DNA of 64,000 bases, taken from positions 248,001 to 312,000 of the forward strand of contig NZ_BSTF01000003.1 of assembly GCF_030269365.1 (NCBI RefSeq), in the 5' to 3' direction. Made by a program: the position numbers and the translations under genes. Each line of letters opens with the position of its first letter. Position 1 is the stretch's first letter. The stretch is from Lentzea sp. NBRC 102530. Lineage in GTDB: Bacteria; Actinomycetota; Actinomycetes; Mycobacteriales; Pseudonocardiaceae. Shown piece by piece: positions 1-8,490 of the stretch. The notes beneath the pieces are model-generated. The model did not search any database. It was not told the DNA's origin and worked only from the letters and a program-made list of their open reading frames with translations.

Positions 1-1015
1 GCCGCAATCCGCGCTGAGTCACGCCGGACGGGATGCCGCATCCGTTGTCGGCGACGCGCAGCAGCAGATGCTTCTCATCGCGCCGTACGTCGATCTGGAG
101 GTTCGTGGCGCCTGAGTGCCGCACGACGTTCGACAGCGCCTCACGCAACGCAGCGCGCGCGTCGTCGGCGTGCCGCTGCGGCACGTTCGCCAGGTCGCCT
201 GCCACGTGCAGGCGTGGCGCGAACCCGAGCAGCTCGCCGGCGGTGCGGACCTCGGCCTTGATCGAGTCGAGCAGGTCGGCGCCCTCGGCCGGGTCGGTGT
301 TGCGCAGCTTGCGGACGGTGCCGCGGACCTCGGCGATCGTCTCGTCCACCAGGTCGACGGCCTCGTTGATCCGGGCCCGGTCGGTGTGGTCGAGCTTCTT
401 GCCCAGGCGCCGTTCCAGCAGGCTGAGCTGCACACCGGCGCCGTAGAGCCGTTGGATGATCACGTCGTGCAGGTCGCGGGCGATCCGTTCGCGCTCCTCG
501 TAGACCGCGACGCGCTGGCGGGCCGTGAAGCCCTCGGCCAGCACGACCGCGAGACCAGCCTGGGCGGCGAACGCCGACAGCACGTCCACGGTCTCCTGCG
601 TGAACGGCGCCTTGTCCCTACGTCGATAAACCGCCAGAGCGCCGATCTTCCGGTCCGAGGTGCCGAACGGTGCCACGGCGAACGGTCCGTACGTCCGCAG
701 CGCGTGCGGCACGTACGGCGCCGTGCGCGGGTCGTTCGTGACGTCGTCGGCCATCACCGGAACGCCCGTGCGTGCGGCCTTCGCAGCAGCACTGCGCGGG
801 CTCAGCGTGGCCACGACCGGTTCGCCGGAGGACGCCTCGACGGTCAGCGTGCCGTCGTCCTCGGCCGTGGCGAGCATGGCGAGGCCGAGGTCGGCGTCCG
901 CGATCTCCGCGGCCGCCTCCACCACGAGCCGCAGCACGTTCTCCGGGTCTTCCAGCGCCGCCGACGTGATCTCGGTGGACGCGACGAGCACGCGCCGCGC
1001 CAGAGAGGGGTCCAT
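1..1015 (-). CDS. GAF-domain sensor histidine kinase (3' end beyond window)
   Basis: Sensor kinase of the HisKA_3 class (NarL/DevS-like), truncated by the window edge so its last residues are missing. Residues about 15-160 read as one GAF domain. The phosphoacceptor box RERIARDLHDVIIQRLYG follows, with His183, and the ATPase N/G boxes (ALSNVVRHSG, DNGCGIPSG) lie near the cut. I see no membrane segment, so it is probably a cytosolic sensor. The ATG start is 5 bases after the cydDC stop, so it is likely the last gene of the cyd operon. A role in redox or oxygen sensing for the oxidase is inference from context. The ligand is unknown and the response regulator should lie just outside the window. 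Confidence 0.9.
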   Translation of the reverse strand, partial: MDPSLARRVLVASTEITSAALEDPENVLRLVVEAAAEIADADLGLAMLATAEDDGTLTVEASSGEPVVATLSPRSAAAKAARTGVPVMADDVTNDPRTAPYVPHALRTYGPFAVAPFGTSDRKIGALAVYRRRDKAPFTQETVDVLSAFAAQAGLAVVLAEGFTARQRVAVYEERERIARDLHDVIIQRLYGAGVQLSLLERRLGKKLDHTDRARINEAVDLVDETIAEVRGTVRKLRNTDPAEGADLLDSIKAEVRTAGELLGFAPRLHVAGDLANVPQRHADDARAALREALSNVVRHSGATNLQIDVRRDEKHLLLRVADNGCGIPSGVTQRGLR

Positions 1016-1020
1016 GGCTC

Positions 1021-4014
1021 TCAACGGTATGCGGCGGTGCCGAGGTCCAGCACCAGGTCCGCCCTCGCCGCCTCGTCCGGGCGGTGCGTGATGTGCAGGA
1101 CGGTCCTGCCGTCGTGCCGCAGCCGCTCCAGCAGCCGGCGCGCGGTGGGCTCGTCCAGGTGCGCGGTGGGCTCGTCGAGCAGCACCACGTCGGCGTCGTG
1201 CAGCAACGCCCGCGCGAGCGCCAGCCGTTGCGCCTCGCCGCCCGACACCTGGTCAGGCCTGATCACCGTGTCGAGGCGGTCCGCCCAGTCGTCGAGGCAC
1301 GCGTCGCGCAGGGCCTGCCGCAACGCCTCGTCGTCGTGCTGACCCGACATCCGCAGGTTCTCCCGCACGGTCGTGCTGACCAGCATCGGTTCCTGCGGGC
1401 ACCAGGTGGCGCGCGGCAGTTCGACGATCCCGCGTTCCGGCGGCAGGAAGCCGAGGAGCAGCGCGAACAGCGTCGACTTGCCGCTGCCCGACGGACCGAC
1501 GATGGCCACGTGCGTGCCGGGCTCGACGGTGAGGTGCAGTTCGCGCAGCGTCGGCTCGGTCGCGCCGGGCCAGCGGACGTCGACGTTCTCCAGCCGGATG
1601 CGCTTGCCCCGCGCGGGCTCCGGCCGTTCCGGGGCGTCGAACCGCAGCCGTGCCGAGGCCTCCCGCAACGCCCTGCGCTGCTGCGCGGCCAGCGGCAGGG
1701 CGGCCAGCGGTTCGGCCAGCGCCAGCGGGACGAGGCCCAGCACCGGGTTGCCGCTCAGGGCGCAGAGCAGCGCCGCCGCACCCGTCGCGAGCAGGACGAT
1801 CGCCGTGGCAGCGCCGGTGCCAAACGCTTGCCTGCGGGTCTGCGCGGCGAGGTCGACGTCGTCGGCGTGCAGGCGGGCCAGCAGGCGGTGGTGGGCGTCG
1901 TGCGCGATCAGGTCCGGCGCGGCGGTCAACGCGTTGATCGTGTCCGCGGCGATCTGACGGCGACCCCTGGCGAGCTTCGTGCTGGCCCGGCGTTCGGTCC
2001 AGACGGCGACGGCCGGGGCGGCGAGTCCCGCCGCGAGCAGGAGGACGCCGAGCACCAGCGCGGCGCGGAGGTCGATGAAGGCGAACAGGACGGTGGTCGC
2101 GATGCCCGCGCCCATGGCGACGATCGGTGGCACCAGGACGCGCGGGATCAGGTCGCGAACGGTGTCGGTGTCGTCGACGAGCCGTTGCAGGCCATCACGC
2201 CGTTGGGTGCGCACGAGCCGCAACCACAGCTCGGCGCGCAGGTCGTTCGCGAGCCGGAACGTCTCGTCGTGCGTGACCAGGCGCTCGAGGTAGCGCAGCA
2301 CGCCCTTGCTCAGCGCGAACGTCCGCACGCCCACGACCAGCACCGACAGTGTCAGGATCGGTGGCATCTCGGCGGCGCGGGCGATCAGGTGCGCCGCCAG
2401 CGCGGTCAGCGCGATGCCCGCCATCGCCGCGAGCACGCCGAGACCGGCGCCCTTCCACGGCACGGGCAGGCGCTTCGGCCGTTCCGCGGCGGTCTCCTCG
2501 GTGACGACCTTGGCGAACGTCTCCTCCTCGGCCGCCTCCTTCTCGCGATGCGAGGCGAGGACGACCGCGGCCGTGGCGCTTGCTCGCTTGATCGCTTTGT
2601 CGACTTTGCGACTTGTCACCGGGTCGAGGTGCGCGGTCGGTTCGTCGAGCAGCAACACCGTCGCGCCGTGACGCACCCTCAGCAGAGCGCGCGCTACCGC
2701 GACGCGTTGGCGTTCGCCGGTCGAGAGGTCGGTGATCCGGCGGTCGAGCAGATGAACGGCCGCGACCTCGTCAGCGACCTGCTCGATGTCGTCGGCATCC
2801 GGCACCGTGAGTTCCAGCTCGGCGCGGGGTGTGGTGGCGGCGAACGCGGGCTTCTGCGGCACGTAGGCGATGTCGCCGGCGACGAACGCCGTGCCGTCGG
2901 TCGGTTCCAGGAACCCCAGGAGCACCTGGAACGTCGTCGACTTGCCCTCACCGCTCGCGCCTTCGAGCCGGTGGACCTCCCCCTGCCGCACGTCGAAGCT
3001 GACGCCGTCCGGGGCGAACCCGCCACGCCGCAGCACGCGCAGGTTGTCGACGTGGACCGAGCCGCCGGGCAGCCGCGGCCGCCCCGAGCCCTCGTGGTCC
3101 ACGACCTCGGCCACGCGCCGGACCGCTTCCAGGCCGTCCTCGCTGGCGTGGTGGGCCGCACCGGCCGCGCGCAACGGCAGGTAGCACTCGGGCGCCAGGA
3201 TCAGCACGACCAGCGCCGTCATCAGCGTCATGTCGCCGTGCACCAGCCGGATGCCGATGCCGACCGCGATCAGCGCGACGCTCAACGACGCCGCGATCTC
3301 CAGCACGAGAGCGGACAGGAACGCGATCCGGAGCGTGCCCATCGTGGCCTTGCGGTGCTGCTCACCGATCTGCCGGACCGCGCCCGCCTGCTGCTCGGCG
3401 CGGCCGAAGACCGTCAGCACCGGCAACGCGCGGAGCAGTTCGAGGAGCTGCGCGCTCAGGAGCTCCGTGACGTCGGCGGCCTTCTGCACGCGCTTCTCGG
3501 TGTACCAGCCGATCAACGCGGCGAAGATCGGGATCAGCGGCACGGTGACGGCGATCAGCACGGCCGAGGGCCAGTCGGTGAAGAGGATCCACGCCCCGGC
3601 CAGCGGCGGCACGACCACGGCCGTGACCAGCGCCGGGAGGTAGCGGGTGAAGTAGGCGTCGAGCGCGTCGAGGCCCTTGGTCGCGAGCACCGACAGCTCG
3701 GCCGTGCCGCGGTCGGCGATCCAGCCGGGGCCGCGTTCGAACGACTTGGCGAGCAGCTGGGTCCGCAGCTCCTCCTTGGCACCGGCGGCGGCACGAGCGG
3801 CGGTCGACTCGGTGGCCCACGACAGACCTGCGCGCGCAAGGATCGCCACGGCCAGGAGCGGCAGGCCTTCGCGGGTCGTGATCACCGACGCCAGCGCGAC
3901 GGCCTGGGCGACGAGCGCCAGGGCGTTGAGGAACGCCAGCGCGCCCACCCCGACGAGGGCGCGCCTGGCGTTCTTCGAAAGCTGGGGCAGAGCTCCCAGC
4001 GGGCCTCGCTTCAT
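1021..4014 (-). CDS. cydDC: Fused CydD-CydC thiol-reductant ABC exporter
   Basis: Single 997-residue chain containing both halves of the CydDC exporter, which moves glutathione/cysteine-type reductants out of the cytoplasm and is needed to assemble cytochrome bd. The CydD half has a six-helix membrane domain, Walker A GASGEGKST near residue 355, signature LSTGERQR and Walker B VLLLDEPTAHLD near 456. The CydC half repeats the layout with GPSGSGKST near 843, VSGGEAQR and VVLLDEPTAHLD near 946. The start MKRGPLGALPQLSK overlaps the cydB stop by one base (TGATG). Fused CydDC is known in actinobacteria such as Streptomyces, whereas E. coli uses two genes. The first Walker A (GASGEGKS) departs from the usual GxSGxGKS only mildly. 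Confidence 0.96.
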   Translation of the reverse strand: MKRGPLGALPQLSKNARRALVGVGALAFLNALALVAQAVALASVITTREGLPLLAVAILARAGLSWATESTAARAAAGAKEELRTQLLAKSFERGPGWIADRGTAELSVLATKGLDALDAYFTRYLPALVTAVVVPPLAGAWILFTDWPSAVLIAVTVPLIPIFAALIGWYTEKRVQKAADVTELLSAQLLELLRALPVLTVFGRAEQQAGAVRQIGEQHRKATMGTLRIAFLSALVLEIAASLSVALIAVGIGIRLVHGDMTLMTALVVLILAPECYLPLRAAGAAHHASEDGLEAVRRVAEVVDHEGSGRPRLPGGSVHVDNLRVLRRGGFAPDGVSFDVRQGEVHRLEGASGEGKSTTFQVLLGFLEPTDGTAFVAGDIAYVPQKPAFAATTPRAELELTVPDADDIEQVADEVAAVHLLDRRITDLSTGERQRVAVARALLRVRHGATVLLLDEPTAHLDPVTSRKVDKAIKRASATAAVVLASHREKEAAEEETFAKVVTEETAAERPKRLPVPWKGAGLGVLAAMAGIALTALAAHLIARAAEMPPILTLSVLVVGVRTFALSKGVLRYLERLVTHDETFRLANDLRAELWLRLVRTQRRDGLQRLVDDTDTVRDLIPRVLVPPIVAMGAGIATTVLFAFIDLRAALVLGVLLLAAGLAAPAVAVWTERRASTKLARGRRQIAADTINALTAAPDLIAHDAHHRLLARLHADDVDLAAQTRRQAFGTGAATAIVLLATGAAALLCALSGNPVLGLVPLALAEPLAALPLAAQQRRALREASARLRFDAPERPEPARGKRIRLENVDVRWPGATEPTLRELHLTVEPGTHVAIVGPSGSGKSTLFALLLGFLPPERGIVELPRATWCPQEPMLVSTTVRENLRMSGQHDDEALRQALRDACLDDWADRLDTVIRPDQVSGGEAQRLALARALLHDADVVLLDEPTAHLDEPTARRLLERLRHDGRTVLHITHRPDEAARADLVLDLGTAAYR

Positions 4015-4985
4015 CAGTGCGCCGCCGGGATGTGCTGGACGCCGATCCTCTTGCGGAACACCCAGTAGGTCCAGCCCTGGTAGACCAGCACGGCAGGAGT
4101 GCCGAAGCCGGCGACCCAGGTGATCACCTGCAACGTGTACGGGCTCGACGCGGTGTTGGCGACGGTGAGCGACCACGCGTCGTTGAGCGTCGACGGCAGG
4201 ACGTTCGGGTAGAGCGAGCCGAACAGCACCACGACCGTGGCCGCGATCGCGAGCCCCATCAACGCGAACGACTGCCCGTCGCGGTCCGCCGCGAGCCGCC
4301 ACATCGCGAGGCCCAGCACCACCACGACCACCGCGGCCCACAGCCCGGCGACGATCGCCAGCAGCGCGACCAGCGGCAGCAGCACGACCGGCGCCATCAG
4401 CAACGCCACGCGGCGGGCCCGTTCGCGGATCTCGCCCTCGGTCTTCAAGGCCGTGAACACAGCGCCGTGCACCAGCGCGTAGCCCGCGAACGCAAGCGCT
4501 CCAACGACTGTCTCCAGCCGGATGGCCGCGAACGGCGAGCCGACGCGGTCACCGTTCGCGTCGATCGGCAGGCCCAGCACCGTCGTCGAGATCAGCAGGC
4601 CGACGCAGAGCGTGGCGACCCACGAACCGATGACGATCGTGTGGTCCCAGGCCTTGCGCCAGCGCGGGTTGTCGACCTTGCCGCGGTAGTCGAACGCGAC
4701 CCCGCGGCCGATCAGCGCGATGAGGAACAACGTCAGTGGCAGGTACGCGGCGCTCAGCAGCGCCGCGTACCAGCCGGGGAAGGCCGCGAACGTGGCACCG
4801 ATCGCGACGATGAGCCACACCTCGTTGCCGTCCCAGACCGGCCCGATGGTGTTGATCATGACTCGGCGTTCTTCGTTGCTGCGCCCGAGAACCGGCAGCA
4901 GCATGCCCACGCCGAAGTCGAATCCTTCGAGGAACAGGTAGCCGAGCCACAGCACGGCGATGATGACGAACCAGAGCGTTTCCAC
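4014..4985 (-). CDS. cydB: Cytochrome bd ubiquinol oxidase subunit II
   Basis: 323-residue integral membrane subunit of the bd-type terminal oxidase, which reduces O2 to water with quinol electrons and has high oxygen affinity. It begins METLWFVIIAVLWLGYLFLE, which matches the family N terminus, followed by GFDFGVGMLLP and GPVWDGNEVWLI, both hallmark CydB motifs. About eight hydrophobic helices are visible. The GTG start lies 12 bases downstream of the cydA stop, and the stop overlaps the cydDC start, so the three genes are translationally coupled in the order A-B-DC. Confidence 0.97.
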   Translation of the reverse strand: METLWFVIIAVLWLGYLFLEGFDFGVGMLLPVLGRSNEERRVMINTIGPVWDGNEVWLIVAIGATFAAFPGWYAALLSAAYLPLTLFLIALIGRGVAFDYRGKVDNPRWRKAWDHTIVIGSWVATLCVGLLISTTVLGLPIDANGDRVGSPFAAIRLETVVGALAFAGYALVHGAVFTALKTEGEIRERARRVALLMAPVVLLPLVALLAIVAGLWAAVVVVVLGLAMWRLAADRDGQSFALMGLAIAATVVVLFGSLYPNVLPSTLNDAWSLTVANTASSPYTLQVITWVAGFGTPAVLVYQGWTYWVFRKRIGVQHIPAAH

Positions 4986-4997
4986 GTCGCCTCTCCC

Positions 4998-6452
4998 CTA
5001 GTACGCGAACGCCAGGGCGCCGTCGTCGGTCTTCTGCGGCAGCACGCCGGGTATCCCGCCCCGGACGTACTTGCGGATCAGGTAGAACTCCACGACCGCC
5101 AGCACGGTGTAGACGGTGGTCAGCGCGATGAGCGAGGTCAGGATCTCGGCGGGCGAGACCTGGCTGACCGCCTGCGCGGTGAACATCCAGACCCCGTCGA
5201 CGCCCGTCGGGTTCGGGACGACCACGAACGGCTGGCGCCCCATCTCCGTGAAGATCCAGCCGAAGCTGTTGGCCAGGAAGGGAGTCGCGATGCCGGCGAG
5301 ACCGAGAGCCGGGAACCACCAGCCGGTGGGCGTCCGGTTCTTGCGCGTCAACCAGAGCATGAACACCCCGAGACCGGCCGAGATTCCGCCGAACCCGATC
5401 ATGAGGCGGAAGCCCCAGTACGTCACGGGAAGCGCGGGCACGTAGTCGATCGGCTTGCCGCTGAGCTCGCCCAGCCGTTCGTCGACGGGGTAGAACTCGC
5501 CGTACTTCTCCTGGTACATCGGGACGAGGTCCTGGATGCCCTTGACCTCGCTGCTGAAGTCGTTGTGCGCCAAGAAGCTCAGCAGTGCCGGGACCGTGAT
5601 GCTCTTGACGTTCTCGCAGTCGGGGCGCGTCACGTCGCCGACCGCGAAGACGCTGAAGCTCGCCGGTTGTTCGGTGTGGCACAACGCTTCCGCGGCGGCC
5701 ATCTTCATCGGCTGCTGCTCGAACATCAGCTTGCCCTGCAGGTCACCGCTGATGCTCAGCGCCGCGAACGCGACCACGCCGACCCACGTGCCGAGCTTGA
5801 GCGAACTGCGCCAGACGCGTTCTTCCTCCGACCTGCGCCAGAGGTGCCAGGCGGCGATGCCCACGAGGAACGCGCCGACCACCGCGAACGCGCCCGCGAT
5901 GGTGTGCGGGAACGCGGCGAGCACCGTGTTGTTGGTCAGCACCGCCCAGATCGAGGTGAGCCGCGGCCGTCCGTCGTGCATCTCGATGCCCACCGGGTGC
6001 TGCATCCACGAGTTGGCGGCGAGGATGAAGTACGCGCTGGCCACCGTGGCGAGGCTGAACGCCCAGGCGCACGCGAGGTGGATCTTCTTCGGCAGCCTGT
6101 CCCAGCCGAAGATCCACAGGCCGAGGAACGTCGACTCGACGAAGAAGGCGACGATCCCCTCCATCGCGAGCGGCGCGCCGAAGACGTCACCGACGAACCG
6201 CGAGTAGGCGCTCCAGGCCATGCCGAACTGGAACTCCTGCACGATGCCCGTCACGACACCCATGGCGAAGTTGATCAGGAGGAGCTTCCCCCAGAACTTC
6301 GTCATCTTGTAGTAGCGCTCGTTGCCCGTGCGCACCCAAGCCGTCTGCATACCGGCGACCAGGATCGAGAGACCGATCGTCAGCGGCACCATGAGGAAGT
6401 GGTAGACGGTGGTGATGCCGAACTGCCACCGTGCGAGTTCGAGTACGTCCAC
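4998..6452 (-). CDS. cydA: Cytochrome bd ubiquinol oxidase subunit I
   Basis: 484-residue haem-bearing and quinol-binding subunit of cytochrome bd. The N terminus has the conserved FGITTVYHFLMVPLT with haem-ligand His18; a second His lies in LAAFPHTIAGAFAVV near residue 185, and the GRQPFVV motif is present. At 484 residues it is shorter than the E. coli protein (522), fitting the short Q-loop subfamily usual in Gram-positives. The start is GTG. It is the first gene of the cyd operon, so its promoter should lie in the 130 bases between it and the divergent riboswitch at 6575. I could not identify a Rex or similar operator there. Confidence 0.97.
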   Translation of the reverse strand: MDVLELARWQFGITTVYHFLMVPLTIGLSILVAGMQTAWVRTGNERYYKMTKFWGKLLLINFAMGVVTGIVQEFQFGMAWSAYSRFVGDVFGAPLAMEGIVAFFVESTFLGLWIFGWDRLPKKIHLACAWAFSLATVASAYFILAANSWMQHPVGIEMHDGRPRLTSIWAVLTNNTVLAAFPHTIAGAFAVVGAFLVGIAAWHLWRRSEEERVWRSSLKLGTWVGVVAFAALSISGDLQGKLMFEQQPMKMAAAEALCHTEQPASFSVFAVGDVTRPDCENVKSITVPALLSFLAHNDFSSEVKGIQDLVPMYQEKYGEFYPVDERLGELSGKPIDYVPALPVTYWGFRLMIGFGGISAGLGVFMLWLTRKNRTPTGWWFPALGLAGIATPFLANSFGWIFTEMGRQPFVVVPNPTGVDGVWMFTAQAVSQVSPAEILTSLIALTTVYTVLAVVEFYLIRKYVRGGIPGVLPQKTDDGALAFAY

Positions 6453-6574
6453 GCTTCCGAGCGTAGGTGTGGATCATGGTCTTCATCAGGTACGACGGTC
6501 CCGTCCACGTTCGGGACCAAGGTCCCGTGCGCGAAGTCACGCCTTGTGGGTGACATGCGTCGGTTACGATGTGA
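6453..6574. promoter_or_regulatory. Divergent promoter region cyd operon / Mn riboswitch
   Basis: Non-coding stretch between cydA and the riboswitch of the UPF0016 gene. Together with the riboswitch it makes up the only gene-free interval over 300 bases (6453-6769). A TACGAT hexamer at 6565-6570 is placed to start transcription just ahead of the riboswitch, with TTGTGG at 6544-6549 as a weak -35 candidate (15-base spacing). No clear promoter or palindrome was found for cydA. Confidence 0.35.
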
Positions 6575-6722
6575 GCGCCAGAGGGGAGTAGTTCCCACCG
6601 GAGTTCTCGGCCGGTGGCGTGGTGATCGACATACTGATCCGCCTTCGAGCGGATCCGGTCCCACACTCGATTTCGATCGGGCGAACGAGACCTCCGGCCG
6701 GGTTGCAGCATGCCCGGTCGGG
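6575..6722 (+). promoter_or_regulatory. yybP-ykoY manganese riboswitch
   Basis: The two invariant loops of the yybP-ykoY (Mn2+) riboswitch are both visible: GGGGAGTAG at 6583-6591 and GAACGAGACC at 6683-6692, separated by helices such as CACCGGAGTT/CGGCCGGTG around 6596-6616. The downstream pair CGGCCGGG/CCCGGTCG (about 6696-6720) could be the expression platform. The aptamer sits directly ahead of a UPF0016/GDT1-family gene, a known member of the manganese riboswitch regulon. The call rests on motif recognition; a covariance-model search was not possible. Confidence 0.82.
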
Positions 6723-6769
6723 GTCTGTTGCGCCTCCGTCCGGGTTCGTATTCGGACGTGGAGGACCTC

Positions 6770-7360
6770 GTGGCCACTTCATTGCTCGCGTTCATCACCG
6801 CCTTCGCGGTGGTGTTCCTCGTCGAGCTCCCCGACAAGACCATGGTCGCCACCCTGGTCCTGACGACGCGCTACCGCGGGTGGCCCGTCTTCGTCGGCGT
6901 GATCGCCGCGTTCGCCGTGCAGACCGTCGTGGGCGCCGCGTTCGGCACCGCGATCACCCTGCTGCCCGACCGGGTCGTGGCCGGCATCGTGGCCCTGCTG
7001 TTCCTCGCGGGCGCGTTCCTGCTGCTCAAGGAGGGGTTCTCCAAAGAGGAGGACTCCGCGGACGAGGCGGGGGTGCGCACCGCCGTGCCGTTCTGGCGGG
7101 CGGCGCTGACCTCGTTCGGCGTGCTGTTCGCGGCCGAGTGGGGCGACGCCTCGCAGCTCGCCACCGCCGGCATCACCGCCCGGTACGGCGAGCCCGTCGC
7201 CGTCGGCCTCGGGGCCTGGCTGGCGTTGGTCGCGGTGGCCGGACTGGCCGTGCTGGTCGGGCGGAAGCTCGCCGGGCGGTTGCCGACGCACTGGATCCAG
7301 CGGGTCGCGGGCGTGGTCTTCGCGGTGTTCGGCGTGATCGCTCTGACGCAGGTGTTCTAG
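6770..7360 (+). CDS. UPF0016/GDT1-family cation (Mn2+) exporter
   Basis: 196-residue membrane protein of the GDT1/TMEM165 (UPF0016) family. It has the two diagnostic inverted-repeat signatures: VELPDKT in the first half and EWGDAS in the second, each at the end of a hydrophobic helix, with about six helices in all. Family members export Mn2+ (or Ca2+) in exchange for protons. The GTG start at 6770 is preferred because GGAGG at 6760-6764 precedes it by five bases; upstream GTG and ATG codons lack this spacing. The Mn2+ riboswitch immediately upstream strongly supports manganese as the substrate. The stop is 4 bases from the convergent marR stop. Confidence 0.92.
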   Translation: MATSLLAFITAFAVVFLVELPDKTMVATLVLTTRYRGWPVFVGVIAAFAVQTVVGAAFGTAITLLPDRVVAGIVALLFLAGAFLLLKEGFSKEEDSADEAGVRTAVPFWRAALTSFGVLFAAEWGDASQLATAGITARYGEPVAVGLGAWLALVAVAGLAVLVGRKLAGRLPTHWIQRVAGVVFAVFGVIALTQVF

Positions 7361-7364
7361 TCCG

Positions 7365-7814
7365 TCACCAGACCGGGCGCAGGCCCGGCTGGTCCTCGCC
7401 GTGGACGTGCCGGAGGTACGCGGCGAGGCCCTGCTTGACGGTGTCGAGGGTGTCCGCGCCGATCGCTTCGGCCATTTCGGACTCCAGGTCCGTCCACAGG
7501 TTGTCGGCGAACTTCAGGTAGTCGCGGCCCTTGGTGGTCAGGGTGACGTACTGGGCGCGCTTGTCGGTGGGGTGCGGCTCCCTGAGCACGTACCCCCACC
7601 CGTCGAGCTCGTTGACGATCTTCGCGGCGGCCTGCTTGGTGACGCCGAGGTGGTGTCCGATGTCGACGGTCGTGGCGCGCTTCTCCTTGAGGAACCGGAA
7701 GACGTAGCCGTGCGCCGGGCGGAGCGGTTCGAGGCCGAGCTGGGCGAGGCGGTCGTGGAACTGGTCGCCCAGGGCGCGGTACGTCATCGCCAGCAGCATC
7801 GGCACCGGTTCCAT
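7365..7814 (-). CDS. MarR-family transcriptional regulator
   Basis: 149-residue winged-helix regulator. The recognition region reads TTVDIGHHLGVTKQAAAKIV, followed by the wing LREPHPTDKRAQYVTLT, the typical MarR DxR-containing wing. It is divergent from a small cupin gene, with 81 bases between the two starts, and this gap holds two copies of a near-palindrome that are its likely operators, so it probably represses itself and the cupin gene. The ligand is unknown. The ATG start is supported by GAGG nine bases upstream. Confidence 0.93.
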   Translation of the reverse strand: MEPVPMLLAMTYRALGDQFHDRLAQLGLEPLRPAHGYVFRFLKEKRATTVDIGHHLGVTKQAAAKIVNELDGWGYVLREPHPTDKRAQYVTLTTKGRDYLKFADNLWTDLESEMAEAIGADTLDTVKQGLAAYLRHVHGEDQPGLRPVW

Positions 7815-7831
7815 GTTCGCCGCCTCGGGTA

Positions 7832-7876
7832 GACAACCAGGTTGACCTTATTCTAAGGTTGGACAACTTGGTTGAC
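7832..7876. promoter_or_regulatory. Tandem MarR operator sites
   Basis: Two 15-bp near-palindromes, GACAACCAGGTTGAC (7832-7846) and GACAACTTGGTTGAC (7862-7876), start exactly 30 bp apart (about three helix turns) between the divergent marR and cupin genes. They match at 13 of 15 positions, including both arms. Their position overlaps both promoters, the expected architecture for an autoregulating MarR dimer pair. Binding by this MarR is inferred. Confidence 0.75.
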
Positions 7877-7895
7877 TACTTTGGAGGTTGTCGTC

Positions 7896-8246
7896 GTGCT
7901 GATCACGGGGGATTCCGCCGCTGCGCACTCGTTCGGCGGGTTCGAGTTCCGGTCGTTGGCCGTGCCGTCGCGCGGGAGTGCGGAGATCGCGGTCTGGACG
8001 GTCGACGTGCCGGAAGGCGGGGACGGGACGCCACACCGGGCGTCGAAGGAGGAGGTGTTCTACGTGCTGTCCGGGTCGGTGACGATCCAGGGCCAGACCG
8101 CTTCGGCCGGCGACGCGATCGTGGTGCCGCCGAACACGGAGCTGGCACTGACCGGCGGGCCGGCACGGGTGCTGGTGGCCACGTCGGTGGGGATCCAGGG
8201 CACGCTGGCGGACGGGCAGACCATCACGCCGCCCTGGTCGCTCTAG
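7896..8246 (+). CDS. Small cupin-domain protein
   Basis: 116-residue single-domain cupin. The first cupin motif is present as GTPHRASKEEVFYVLSGSV and the second as GDAIVVPPNTELALTG, which retains the Gly/Pro turns but lacks the usual second-motif His, so metal binding may be weak or absent. The GTG start at 7896 is chosen because GGAGG at 7883-7887 lies eight bases upstream; an in-frame TTG at 7872 lies inside the operator. Likely the target of the divergent MarR. Substrate unknown. Confidence 0.85.
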   Translation: MLITGDSAAAHSFGGFEFRSLAVPSRGSAEIAVWTVDVPEGGDGTPHRASKEEVFYVLSGSVTIQGQTASAGDAIVVPPNTELALTGGPARVLVATSVGIQGTLADGQTITPPWSL

Positions 8247-8310
8247 CGGACGGCGGACAGGGGCCCACCCTCCCAGGGGGCGGCCCCCGCTTCCATCTTA
8301 TCGGGGCTTG

Positions 8311-8490
8311 AGCTGCGGCAACGACCGTTCAGCGATCTGTGGACAACTCGCGTCAGACTGCGGCAACGACCGTTCGGCAACCTGCGGACAACGCGCGTCA
8401 GACTGCGGCAACGACCGTTCGGCGACCTGCGGACAACGCGCGTCAGACTGCGGCAACGACCGTTCAGCAACCTGCGGACAACGCGCGTCA
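8311..8490. repeat. Four tandem 45-bp repeats carrying DnaA-box-like sequences
   Basis: Four adjacent 45-bp units (8311-8355, 8356-8400, 8401-8445, 8446-8490) sharing the core CTGCGGCAACGACCGTTC and ending in CGCGTCA. Each holds a DnaA-box-like nonamer read on the minus strand: TTGTCCACA in unit 1 (8338-8346) and TTGTCCGCA in units 2-4 (8383-8391, 8428-8436, 8473-8481), spaced exactly 45 bp. The array lies between converging genes and its last three bases form the stop codon of the gene at 8488-8931. There are no spacers, so it is not a CRISPR array. Confidence 0.9.

Noticed and set aside
1084-4068. Very long open frame on the plus strand opposite cydDC
   Set aside because: Composition is Arg/Gln/Asp-rich with no domain; it is the antisense shadow of a high-GC gene with clear ABC transporter motifs.
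1-6452. Toxin or resistance role for the fused ABC exporter
   Set aside because: Order after cydA-cydB and sequence of both halves fit CydDC, so a drug exporter is unlikely.
4017-6863. Long plus-strand frame opposite cydA and cydB
   Set aside because: Antisense shadow: the minus strand encodes intact cytochrome bd subunits, and the plus frame shows His/Asp/Arg-rich low-complexity sequence.
8311-8490. CRISPR-like direct repeats
   Set aside because: The 45-bp units are contiguous with no unique spacers, only four copies exist, and no cas genes are nearby.
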